This document shows, piece by piece, positions 21,275 to 31,739 of a stretch of 64,000 nucleotides of DNA (position 1 is the first letter of the stretch; each line of letters begins with the position of its first letter). Below the pieces are notes generated by a model. That model was not told the origin of the DNA, did not search any database, and saw only the letters and a list, made by a program, of their open reading frames with translations. The stretch lies in NCBI GenBank assembly GCA_039583875.1, contig CM077162.1:61610822-61674821 (forward strand). Reading direction: 5' to 3'. The stretch is from Platanthera guangdongensis (lineage: Eukaryota > Streptophyta > Magnoliopsida > Asparagales > Orchidaceae). The position numbers and the translations under genes were made by a program.

Positions 21275-22384
21275 TGTTGGGTATTTCATCCACATGAACC
21301 CAGATTTGATGAAGTCACCCTGGAACTAAGATGAATTAAGTTGTATTTGATGCTTGGTTCGAGCTATATCTTTGTAGGAGTTTCACTGGGAAGTGTAGAC
21401 CAATGTCAGCCCACAGTGGGTCACCAAACACAGGAACCGTGCATTGTAATCCCTCATTGCATATTCCAAGGTGTTGACTCATGTGTGGTCTCTCTATTGG
21501 GATACACTTCATATTCAAGCTATTGGACTATGTGAAAGGAATTGGAAGTTGGCTACTCTAGAAGAATCAGTTTTTCCAACATCAGAAAATTTCTAAGTGT
21601 TTTACTCGAGTAGAGCTTTTACCTACTCGAGTAGTCTGGGTATAAGTTACTCGAGTAAAGGAATCCTGTACTCGAGTAGACATAGTCGTATACTAGAGTA
21701 GCTAAGTCACCTACTCGAGTAGACATAGTCATATACTCGAGTAGCTAAGTCACCTACTCGAGTAGACCAAGTCATATACTCGAGTAAGTATACTCACCTA
21801 CTCGAGTAGATAGAAATATACTCGAGTAGTTCATTTTACCTACTCGAGTAGTTCATGCGTCACCTGTGTACCTCGTTATTTCCTTATTCCAGAATTTTTC
21901 TAAGTCTTTTACTCGAGTAGAATTTTCACCTACTCGAGTAGATTACTTTCTCTCGAGTAGTTTAGTTCAAATACTCGAGTAGTTGCCAGCAGACCTCCTC
22001 AGAATTTTCTAAGTATTCCACTCGAGTAGTACTTCTTGTACTCGAGTAGATTATGTAATATACTCGAGTAGCTCTTCCAGTACTCGAGTAGATCCTCTAT
22101 ATACTCGAGTAGGTCTCTTAGTATACTCGAGTAGTTCTGTCTATATACTCGAGTAGTTGATCTCTATATATTTGAGTAGTCTGTTTATACTTACCCGAGT
22201 ATGTTTCCCATCATATACTCGAGTAGCTATTCAACTACTCGAGTAGTTATTGACTTACTCGTGTAGTTGGCCATATATTTCCGAAAATTTTCTAAGTCAT
22301 TTTTCTGACGGGATTTTTCAAAGCACGCGACATGATTGGTCCACGTGTACATCATTATGACCGATTATGACCGTTAGTCTCTCC

Positions 22385-22392
22385 TATATAAG
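22385..22392 (+). promoter_or_regulatory. TATA box, 5' LTR of E
   Basis: CTCCTATATAAGG just after the motif array; the same at 32850-32857 in the 3' LTR. Confidence 0.7.
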
Positions 22393-22759
22393 GTCTTTTC
22401 AGAAAATGACAAACCCTAAGTTTTTCTCAAAGCTTTCTTGTAATCTCTTTTTCGAGAAATATTCTTCAGCCGCCTCTCTCTGACTTTCACGAAATGGAAG
22501 CCGCCGCCGCTGCCTTCTTCTCCGGCAAAAGCTTCTACTTTCAAAGGTTTATTCTGAAGAAAAGTTACAGATAGAGATCGACTTCACTGATCATATTCTC
22601 TCTCGATTTCTGTAAAAGCGAGTAGATCCAGATCGAGGCCGAGACCTTCTTCACCCATTTCTGAAAAAGCTGCAAAGTTGAAAAGAAGAAGATTCTGGCC
22701 ATTTCTTTCAGATCTGAGTGATTTACTGTTTGTATTCTTGTAAACTCTTTATTAATCTT

Positions 22760-22944
22760 GTAGGAGAAATCTTCTCCGAGTGTAGGAGTTTTTCACTCCG
22801 AGTTTGTAGGAAGTGCCATCTTCCGAGGTGTAGATCCGTTTTGTTGGATCGAGTTTGTAGGAACTTTGTTCCGAAGGTAGGATCGATTTGTGATCCGAGA
22901 TAGTGGAGTAGCCGAGTCTAGTTGATTGCTAGATCGGTGAGGGA
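22760..22944 (+). repeat. Mini-hairpin array in leader of E
   Basis: Consecutive stems, each entered by GTAG and most left by GAG: GGAGAA/TTCTCC, GGAGT/ACTCC, GGAAG/CTTCC, GATCC/GGATC, GGAAC/GTTCC, GGATC/GATCC, then TCTAG/CTAGA. Stem sequences differ, yet each pairs only with its own partner. It lies about 375 bp after the TATA box, hence presumably in the transcript. Confidence 0.85.
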
Positions 22945-23112
22945 AAGTGGATGTACCCAAGGTTGGGGAACCACTATACATCTTGTGTCGTCTGTGATAT
23001 TGGTAAATATTTCTGTGCAGTGCTCTAATTAATTTTTATTCCGCAAAAGACACACAAACCACCTATTCACCCCCCTCTAGGTGATTTAGGTCGACAACAG
23101 TTTTCTTTCAAT

Positions 23113-23123
23113 TGGTATCAGAG
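23113..23123 (+). promoter_or_regulatory. Primer-binding site, element E
   Basis: TGGTATCAGAG, an exact match to the initiator-Met tRNA primer site start, two bases after the LTR. Confidence 0.9.
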
Positions 23124-23193
23124 GGAGGTTGATCGTTAAAAGGTTAACACCTTGATCAGATCAGATCTGTTGTCTGAAAGATTCTACCATAAA

Positions 23194-25378
23194 ATGGACA
23201 AGGACAAAGATTTCGCCAAGCTTCCTCTGTGAAACAAAAACAACTTTCCCATGTGGAAAGAAAGGATAAAAGTTTTCATGGAAGCTGTGGATCCAAGGAT
23301 CTTCATGATCGTTGAAGAAGGTCCTTACGTTCCCATGACTATGTCCACTATCGACCCTACCAAGAGAGTTCCGAAAAAGCTAATGGATCTCGACAAAGAC
23401 GAGATTGCACTTGTCTCTCTCGACAAGAAAGCTAAGAACATCATAGCAAGTGCAGTTGATGACTCGATGCTGCAGAATTTGATTCACTGTCAATCAGCTA
23501 AGGAGATGTGGCACTCCTTAGTCACTTTGATGGAAGGGACTGAAGAAGTAAGAGATGATCGGAGATCCCTTCTCAATCAAAAATATGAAGCGTTCCGACA
23601 AGGGAACAAGGAAACAATTGCCTACACCTTTGAGAACTTCTTCAAGATTGTAAATGGCCTAAGGGTGTATGGCCGTGTCTTCACAAATGGAGAACTGAAC
23701 GACAAATTCTTGAGATCCCTAACCAAGGAATGGGATAACAAGGTATGTGCCATCAGGGAGTTCGGGAAGCTAGCTGAAACGGACCCGCAAAATCTCTTTG
23801 GAAAGCTTATGTCCTATGAACTCCAAATCAATACAAGAAAAGCTGAAGAAGAGAAGGGCAGGTCTGCTCTAAAGGAGAAATCTGTCGCTCTAAAGGCAGA
23901 CACCTCCAGAAAGACTAAGGCTGCCTCCCCCGCTCCAGCTCCAGAAGTTGATGAAGAAGAAGAAACATCAGAGCCCAACACCTCAGGCTCTGAACTATCT
24001 GAAGGAGAGTTCTCCTTGCTCTCAACGCAATTCAAGAAGTTTCTTAATAAAAAGAAACAATGGAAAGATAAGGATGCCTCACACAGAAGATCGCGGCGCA
24101 ATGACGATCGACAAAGAAAAGGCTCAAGCAGCCACGACAGGTATAACACTAAACAGAACAAATATGTTTCAACTGACATCATTTGCTACTGTTGCAATAA
24201 GCCAGGTCACGTCATTGCTGACTGCCCTCACAAGAAGGAGGGTGGCAGAAGGGAAGACAAGAAATCCTCATACAATCGGAAGAGGAAAGAGAAGAGCCTC
24301 ATAGCCAAAAGGAGCAAGACTCTCAGCGACTCTGACTCCTCAGAGTCAAGCGAAGAAGAAGAAGATTACTTTGGGCTAATGGCTCAAAAAGATGATGAAC
24401 AAGAGCCCCAGTTCACTGGGAAGGTAAACTCTCACACCCCTCTCTCAGGATAAAGAGATCAAATCTCTAAAAGCCGAAGAGAGCAACTTGAGAGAGAAAG
24501 TCGCAAAGACTGACTCCCTCAAAGAAAACTTCAATAATGCTATTGAAGAATACAACAAGGCTCTCGAGCACCTTGACCTGAAGGAGAAGATCATCAAAGG
24601 ATTGGAAGCCGAACTTGCGGCTGAAAGGAAACTTGTTGAGAGTTTCTCGAAGCCCAAAACAGTTCTTCCATTCGTTGCTGAATTCTCAGCAAAGGCCATG
24701 GGAGCTGGACTAGGCCATGAAGAAGCTCCTAATAAATCCTCTAGGAGAAACAAGAATCAACGGAAAAATAAGGCCGCCAAAAAGGCCTCAGATGAAGAAA
24801 AGGGAAAAGCCCCTCAAAATCAAACCACATTCAGAAAGGTCATCTTTCCAACAAATGAGTTTGATTTTGACTCATCATACGGGCACTTTGCTAGGCCTAC
24901 TCTTGTAGAGACAAAGTCCCGCTATCAAGGATGGGCTCGACCCCGAAACTTTGGCGAAATTGTCTTTAAGGCACCCTATGAAGAAGTTGTTCTTCAGAGT
25001 TATGACCCTTTCAATCATGGGCATAACTTCAAGAACGCACCAAAGACAAAGCCTGCTGTAGAAAAGCCTATAAAGGAGAAGAAGCCATGTGATTTCCATC
25101 ATCATGAGGCATCTTCCACCAAGAATGCTACCCCTGCTAGACCCAAGTTCCAAAAGGTCAAGCTGGAGATCTTGAGGCAAAGGTACAATAGATTTGACTG
25201 TTGGTGCTGTGGCAAGGTTGGTCACTTCGCCATAGATTGCTGGTTCAATTCCAGAAACACTACAACCCCTCATGTCAGCAATATGAGAAAGACCGCTCAT
25301 AATGCCAACACTCGTAGGGGGAGCACTCTAACCCGAGACCAAGGACCTAAACGTGTTTGGGTTCCTAAGGCGAATTGA
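23194..25378 (+). pseudogene. gag: gag of element E
   Basis: ATG 23194 (MDKDKDFAKLPL) is followed by a TGA at 23230-23232, then an open 400-codon stretch (23251-24453) in the same frame. After a frame change near 24440 the rest (to TGA 25376-25378) is in the pol frame. It contains capsid-type sequence (FPMWKERIKVFMEAVDPR), zinc knuckles CYCCNKPGHVIADC and CWCCGKVGHFAIDC, and an intervening coiled-coil-like segment (KEIKSLKAEESNLREKV, LDLKEKIIKGLEAELAAE). Two TGA codons (25376, 25382) separate gag from pol in frame, followed by TTGCAG. Confidence 0.92.
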
Positions 25379-25384
25379 TTGTGA

Positions 25385-28300
25385 TTGCAGGGAAGTCCAA
25401 AGGCCAACAAAATGCCCATCTGGTACTTGGACAGCGAATGCTCTCGGCATATGACCGGGACGAGAAGCCTCATTCAGAACTTTACTCCAGTCGTGAACGG
25501 ACCAAAGGTCATCTTTGGAGGTTCAGACCGTGGAATTACTAGAGGCTATGGTATGATTACTAACGGCAATGTATCCTTCTCGGATGTGGCCTATGTTGAA
25601 GGATTGGAACACAATCTCATTAGCATAAGCCAACTCTGCGATAAAGGATACATAGTTGAGTTCCATGCTGATAAGTGCTTGATAAAATCCGTTGACAATA
25701 TGGAAATAATTCTATCCGGCACTCGAAGCAGGAATATTTTCTGCTTAAATTTCATCTGTATCGATTCCTCCACACCAGTGTGTCTTTTGGCAAAAGATAG
25801 TGCGTCCCTTGGTGACCAATGACACAAGAGACTAGCACATATTAATTTCAAAACAATTAATAAATTATTTTCAATCAACTTGGTACGTGATGCCCCAAAT
25901 GTCAAATGCGTCAATGACAGACCTTGTCATGCATGCGTAAAAGGCAAGCAAACAAGGGCTACCTTTAAAAGCATTGTTGGCAAAGACTCTAACAGATGTC
26001 TCCATCTATTGCACATGGACTTGTTTGGTCCACTACAGATTAGAAGTTTGGGAGGCAAGGAATATACATTGGTAATTGGTTATGACTACTCGCGCTTTGC
26101 GTGGGTGTTCTTTATTAAACACAAGTCAGATACCTTCGATATCTTTACCAATTTTATCAGGCAAGTCCAGAATCAATACAACTGCTCCATAGTCAAAATC
26201 AGAAGTGACAACGGAATAAAGTTCAAATCTGGGGCCATGACAGAATTCTGTGAAAGCTTAGGTATCTTTCATGAGTTTTCCTCTCCTCGTACTCCACAAT
26301 AAAATGGAGTGGCTGAGAGAAGGAACAGAACACTCATAGAGGCCTGCAGGACCATGTTGAGTGATGCTTCACTACCGGAGTACTTCTAGGCTGAGGCCGT
26401 CAACACTGCATGCCACGTGCAAAATCGAGCACTCATAAACAAAGACCACAATAAGACTCCTTACGAACTTCTGAAAGGCAGAAAACCAACAGTCTCTTAC
26501 TTTAGAATCTTTGGCTGCAAATGCTTCGTACTTAACAATGGCAAGTATCATACCACCAAGTTTAGCGAAAAGAGCTTTGAAGGTATTTTTGTAGGATATA
26601 GTAGCCATAGTAAGGCATACAGGATTTTCAATAGAAAAACCCTGGTGGTGGAAGAATCGATACATGTTGTATTTGATGAGACGAGCTCGCTGCAAAGCAA
26701 TCTGTCTAGTGTGCTCATTGAAGATGCAGGTGAAAAGCTGAAAGAAACCAGCTTGGATGATCCGTCTGAAGAAGAAGGCGAGAAGTTCATTAAGATCACC
26801 TCTCCCACTCCTATTGGAGAGGCTGATAATCAAAACGAAGAAGTCACCCAGGATGAAGAAATCACTCCGGTGCTTGAATACAATCCAGATGCAAGGACTC
26901 TAGAGCTCAGACATCTGAAAGATCACCCCATGGACCAGATCATAGGAGATCCCCGGGATGGTGTTAGAACTCGGAGAGGTACAACTAATGAGAATCTTCA
27001 TTTGAGTTTTCTTTCACAGGTTGAACCAAAGAAATTTGAGGAAGCAAACTCAGACGCATCATGGATACTGGCAATGGAAGAAGAGCTAAATCAGTTCAAG
27101 CGCTGCAATGTGTGGATGCTGGTTCCAAGACCCAAGGGAAAGAACATCATTGGAACAAAATGGGTCTTCAGGAACAAGATGGATGAAGACGGGACTATCA
27201 TAAAGAACAAGGCCAGACTCATCGCTAAAGGCTATCGTCAAGAAGAAGGAATCGACTTCGACCAGACATATGCTCCAGTGGCCAGACTGGAGGCAATAAG
27301 GTTGTTCTTAGCATATGCTGCCTTCAAAGGCTTCACCGTCTATCAGATGGACGTGAAGTCGGCCTTCCTGAATGGTAACTTAAAGGAGGAAGTGTATGTG
27401 GAACAACCTCCAGGTTTCGTTGATCCTAACTTTCCCGATCATGTCTAATTTCTGCACAAGGCCCTATATGGTCTGAAACAAGCTCCTCGAGCTTGGTATG
27501 AAACGCTGTCTACCTTTCTACTTGAGAACATGTTCACAAGGGGAAAGATAGACAAGACATTATTTCTTAGGGAAATAAAAGGCAAGATTTTGCTAGTGCA
27601 AATCTATGTCGACGACATTATCTTTGGCTCTACAGGCAACAACCTCTGCAAAAAGTTCTCAAAACTTATGCAAGTGAAGTTTGAAATGAGCAGTATGGGC
27701 GAGCTGAAATATTTCTTAGGGCTTCAAGTGAAACAATCTGAAGATGGAATTTTCATCTCACAGATCAAATTCACCAAAGAGCTAATTAAGAAATTCGGAA
27801 TGAAGAACGCAACCTCTATGAGGACTCCAATGGGCTCAACTATGTCTCTGGACAAGGATGAGAAAGGGAAACCTTTTGATGAAACTAAGTACAGAAGCAT
27901 AATTGGATCCTTGCTCTACCTTACTGCCAGTAGGCCTGACATAATGTTCTCAACATGTGTCTGTGCTAGATTTCAGGTGAACTCTAAGGAATCTCACTAT
28001 GCTGCTGCAAAGCGGATCCTGAGATACCTTAAAGGCACACCAAATCTTGGCTTATGGTACCCAAGAAGTAATGACAACGAACTAATTGGATTTTCAGATG
28101 CGGATTTTGTAGGTAGCAAAGGCGACCGGAAAAGCACCTCAGGGACTTGCCAATTCTTCGGAAGAAGGCTAATTTCCTGGAGTAGCAAGAAGCAGAACTG
28201 TGTCGCAATCTCAACGGCCGAGTCAGAGTATATCTCTGCAGGCAGTTGTTGCGCACAGTTGCTATGGATAAAGAATCAGTTCGAGGACTACAACCTGCAG

Positions 28301-28551
28301 TTCAAGGATATACCCTTTTACTGTGACTCCTCCAGCGTAATTGCAATAGCCAATAATCCAGTCTCCCACAGCCGGACAAAGCATATCGAGCTAAAGTACC
28401 ACTTCATCCGGGAACATGTGGAGCATGGAGACATAGATCTCTAATATGTGCCTACAGATAGGCAAGTTACAGATATCTTCACCAAGCCGCTGGATGAGAC
28501 CAAGTCCTCGTTCTTCAAGACAGAGCTTGGGATGCTCAACAAAGAGGACTA
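25385..28551 (+). pseudogene. pol: pol of element E
   Basis: A single frame with stops at 25820 (W to TGA), 26300 (Q to TAA), 26387 (W to TAG), 27446 (TAA) and 28442 (TAA). Protease: WYLDSECSRHMTG, where the usual DSG catalytic triplet has become DSE. Then zinc finger (HKRLAHINF, CHACVKGKQ), integrase (MDLFGPL, IRSDNGIKF, AERRNRTL), RT ([12 protein letters not shown] near 27340, YVDDIIFG near 27605) and RNase H (STAESEYISAGSCC, VSHSRTKHIELKYH). The first codon is TTG right after the gag stops, so this part would be made as a gag-pol fusion. All the stops can be explained by single C-to-T or G-to-A transitions. Confidence 0.93.
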
Positions 28552-29156
28552 AAGAAGGCTGAATGACTAAGAAGCAAGTAATTGCAAAGGGTTAGTCAAA
28601 AATCCATTCCTCCTCAACTTTTTCAAAATTCCACTCGAGAAGTATGAGACATACTCGAGTATCTAAAGATCTACTCGAGTATATGAATGAACCTACTCGA
28701 GTACGTGCACTGACCTACTCGAGTACCTAAAGATCTACTCGAGTAAGTTTCTGACCTACTTGAGTAGGTCAATACCTACTCGAGTAAGTCTTTCCCCTAC
28801 TCGAGTAAGTCATTATCTACTCGAGTAGTTTTCTCCGCATACTCGAGTAACTCCAGTCGACCTACTCGAGTAGCTCCTTTACCTACTCGAGTAGCCTCTC
28901 TCTCTCTCTCTCTCGTGTCCTGATTCCCCGTTTTTTCAAAATTATTCTATTCGCCAACCAAGGCTATATGCCGCCTCTTTATTTAAATTAATTAGCGGAA
29001 ATTGAAGAGTTATATATATATATGAAATTCCAAAACATCAAACCTACTCGACATCTTTCTATCTCTCGAGTACCCTGTCTCTTCGCCTACCCTGCCGACT
29101 TGCCTCCGCCGCTATTGCAGAGCTTTCACCCTCATCTCCTCCAGTCAATATCATCC
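28552..29156 (+). repeat. pol-ORF3 spacer of E with CTACTCGAGTAG array
   Basis: From 28630 to 28895 there are about fourteen copies of the TACTCGAGTA motif that fills the U3 of this element. Then come a short CT microsatellite (28903 onwards) and a TATATATA run (29011-29022), about 135 bp before the preferred ORF3 ATG. The pattern parallels the spacers of A and FG. Confidence 0.88.
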
Positions 29157-31541
29157 ATGACAACTTCTCACAAGATCGACGTCGGCTCCGAACTCATCAC
29201 CGACGGTATTGCAGAGCTCTCCGACGATTTCCGCAACCTCCTCATTCTTCTCGACACCGCCGGCCTCTCCTTCATACTCCAAGAACCCTGTCGCGTTCTC
29301 TTCCCCGCAGTTGCAGAATTCTTCACAAATCTCAAGGTTCGACGCAATGGCAAAGTCCTAAAATCAACAGTTAAGGGTTTGAAACTAAAGTTCATAAAGA
29401 CCTCTGTCTCTCAACTTCTCCGTTTACCTGTTATTGATGAAGAATATGATTTGGATGCTGAAGATTCTGACCAAACCGCCCTATTCTGTGGTATTTCTCC
29501 TGAAGCTCAGTACATTAAGAGGTCCGACATGAATGCTGAAGGAAAATTTCTAGTTGACATTATTGGCAAAATTTTACTGTGCAAGACACACTCCATCAGA
29601 GACATTCCCTCATACTTCTTTGATATCATGCAAGCAATCGTCTGCCGCAAGAAATTTCAATTTGGTATGCTAATTTTGGACAAGATAAAGGACAGCATGA
29701 AATCCCCCACCTACGCAAGAATTATATCTCTGCTCCTTCACGAAACCAATCCTGAAGTATTCAACTTCTCAAAAGGGACTCCACTTAACCACATGAAGAA
29801 GGTCTCCATCTCTTCAATTCAGAGATGGGATCTCAAGCTCCAGAACTCTGCCCAAGCTGCAAAGGTCTCAGACATCCCAGTAATGCCAGCTGTAGAGGAC
29901 AGGACCCCATCTCCCTCTCCTCATTATGTGGCCAGCTCCTCTGGTGCACCAAGTGAGGGGGAGCCTGCTCCATCTAGCCCAGTCAGGCAACCCTCTCCTC
30001 AGCCAGAGATTCCTTCCCTACCTCATACTCCAAAGAGTCCAGCCACTTACTCAGAGCAAGTACCCCAAGACAATCTTCTGTCCACAGCTGCTGCCATAGA
30101 TGCCATGATTGCAGAGCTTACTGAAGATGTGCTTCCACCTCCTCCTCTATCTCCTCCAGCTCCACCCTCTGAACATCACCAGGACTTGTCTCTAGCACTG
30201 TCTCCAGCACACTCTCCAGCCAGAACTCCAACACCTTCTCAACCTCCTCTAGCAGATAAGCCAGACACCATTCTTATTTCTGATGAGCCTTCTCCTGAGC
30301 CAGCTGAGGCCACTCTCAGAAACCTTGACTTCTCCATTCCCCATGGTATAGAAGAACTGGATGCTGTCATTCATACCACCAGAGCTCCCAGCTCAGTGCT
30401 TATTGAAGAAATAGCTCCTTGGGCACCTCCTCCTATCCCTACTGCTGCTCCCTCTGCTGCTGCTAAAGTTTCCTCCTCCTCAGATCTACTGCAAAGTATT
30501 GCCATTATTCTTCAAGAACAAAGACATTATTTTGAAACCTCTCTAAAGGTGGTCACTGACAAGGTCACTGCTCTTGAGACTGAGATGAGCAGAGGTTTTG
30601 CTGAAATTCAGCATAACACTGACAAGCTAAAGTACCTGTTCCAACTTGGTTGCAAAGCTCTTGACCATACTATCACTAGTATTGGCAATGTCATGGAACA
30701 AGGTGTAACCCTGGCCAACAATCAGATTGAGCTGGACAAGAGGAATGAAGCCAACAAGATGAAGATATGTGAAGAGGTTGGCACCTTCAAAGATGACACC
30801 ATCGAGAAAGTATCTGTTGAAATCAGAAAGGGGGAGGGCTTAATAAAAGAACTTAAAGAACAGGTAGAAAAATCTACTGCTCAAAAGACAGTTGAATGGG
30901 AAGCTCATGTAAAGACCATTCATGATGATGTGCTTGCCCAGATACAGAGTGTCAAATTTCACACCTATGACACTGCTGTCTGGATGCACAATCAGATCTT
31001 TCCAGATCTTGCAGTTGACCCAAACCTCATTCCCCATCATCTCAACCCTCTAGCCACAGATGTCACTGCTCCAGCTGTTCCTCCTCAACCCACTTTCTCT
31101 CCCATGCCTGGAGACTCAGTTGCTCCACCAGATACTTATGTTCCAGGCTGGGAAGAAGATCCTGCTGATATATTCCTTCAAGCTCCTCCAGAGATAAGAA
31201 CCAAGAAGAAAAGGAAATATGGTGAAGGCCCCTCTGCCAGTAGATCTGCTCCTTCCAAAGCACCTGAACATGCTGAAGCCTGGTCTCCAACTTCAAAGTC
31301 TCTCATCTTGGACACACTCAGGTTGGTCATAGATCACAGTGAGAATAGAAGCCTTCACTACAGTTCCCAGGAATGGGAGTTATATGAGAAGTCCATGCTA
31401 AAAAAAAGGATCCATGACAGAGAGTTTGAGATAAATAACCCTGCTGCTCCTCCAAGGCCCCCTAAGTACTTCCCAAAGCCATTCTGCTACCTAAGGAGAC
31501 AACAAGAGAAGATGGATATGCAATCCAAAGCCCAAACCTAA
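29157..31541 (+). CDS. ORF3 (env-like position) of element E, intact
   Basis: Open for 794 codons from ATG 29157 (MTTSHKIDVGSELITDG); an upstream ATG at 29022 would add 45 residues unlike the ORF3 N termini of A and FG, so 29157 is preferred. Residues about 1-240 form the N-terminal domain shared with A and FG (FLVDIIGKILL; RIISLLLHE; HMKKVSISSIQRWD). About 245-470 are proline/serine-rich. About 470-610 look coiled-coil (YFETSLKVVTDKVTALETEM). The tail has a basic patch (RTKKKRKYGEG) and ends with AWSPTSKSLILD and PPKYFPKPFCYL, also found in FG. No signal peptide or membrane span is seen, which argues against an envelope glycoprotein. It is the only long undamaged gene of the window. Function unknown. 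Confidence 0.85.
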   Translation: MTTSHKIDVGSELITDGIAELSDDFRNLLILLDTAGLSFILQEPCRVLFPAVAEFFTNLKVRRNGKVLKSTVKGLKLKFIKTSVSQLLRLPVIDEEYDLDAEDSDQTALFCGISPEAQYIKRSDMNAEGKFLVDIIGKILLCKTHSIRDIPSYFFDIMQAIVCRKKFQFGMLILDKIKDSMKSPTYARIISLLLHETNPEVFNFSKGTPLNHMKKVSISSIQRWDLKLQNSAQAAKVSDIPVMPAVEDRTPSPSPHYVASSSGAPSEGEPAPSSPVRQPSPQPEIPSLPHTPKSPATYSEQVPQDNLLSTAAAIDAMIAELTEDVLPPPPLSPPAPPSEHHQDLSLALSPAHSPARTPTPSQPPLADKPDTILISDEPSPEPAEATLRNLDFSIPHGIEELDAVIHTTRAPSSVLIEEIAPWAPPPIPTAAPSAAAKVSSSSDLLQSIAIILQEQRHYFETSLKVVTDKVTALETEMSRGFAEIQHNTDKLKYLFQLGCKALDHTITSIGNVMEQGVTLANNQIELDKRNEANKMKICEEVGTFKDDTIEKVSVEIRKGEGLIKELKEQVEKSTAQKTVEWEAHVKTIHDDVLAQIQSVKFHTYDTAVWMHNQIFPDLAVDPNLIPHHLNPLATDVTAPAVPPQPTFSPMPGDSVAPPDTYVPGWEEDPADIFLQAPPEIRTKKKRKYGEGPSASRSAPSKAPEHAEAWSPTSKSLILDTLRLVIDHSENRSLHYSSQEWELYEKSMLKKRIHDREFEINNPAAPPRPPKYFPKPFCYLRRQQEKMDMQSKAQT

Positions 31542-31739
31542 AAGATGATGAGAAATTGAAATGATAATTGTAGACTTGATGCTTCTGGAAACTTACATAT
31601 ATATACAATTCTTCATTACTGTCTAATTATCCTTCTCATTGTCCTTTGCTTACCTGCTTATATTTTTCTACTTAGTTTCTTTTATATCCATAATTCACCT
31701 TAGTGTAAAGGGTTTTGACTTCAACAAATAGGGGGAGAT
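31542..31739 (+). other. 3' noncoding tail and polypurine tract of E
   Basis: AT-rich and without a gene. The tract AAATAGGGGGAGAT at 31726-31739 abuts the 3' LTR and is identical to that of FG, H and the D stub. Confidence 0.9.

Larger units (their letters stand above)
21275..23110 (+). repeat. 5' LTR of element E
   Basis: U3 (21600-22265) carries about thirty CTACTCGAGTAG-type motifs at 21-24 bp spacing. The TATA box is at 22385-22392. The leader has six clear consecutive mini-hairpins (22760-22896) plus a weaker one to 22944, a conserved GTGG / CCAC hairpin around 22947-22976, and the C-rich-loop hairpin CACCTA (23060-23065) / TAGGTG (23078-23083). It ends CTTTCA. Confidence 0.93.

Noticed and set aside
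28903..28913. CT microsatellite
   Set aside because: A short simple repeat in the E spacer; no further significance seen.
29022..29156. N-terminal extension of E ORF3 from ATG 29022
   Set aside because: The extension is AT-rich spacer and motif sequence with no counterpart in A, FG or H; ATG 29157 matches the family start.
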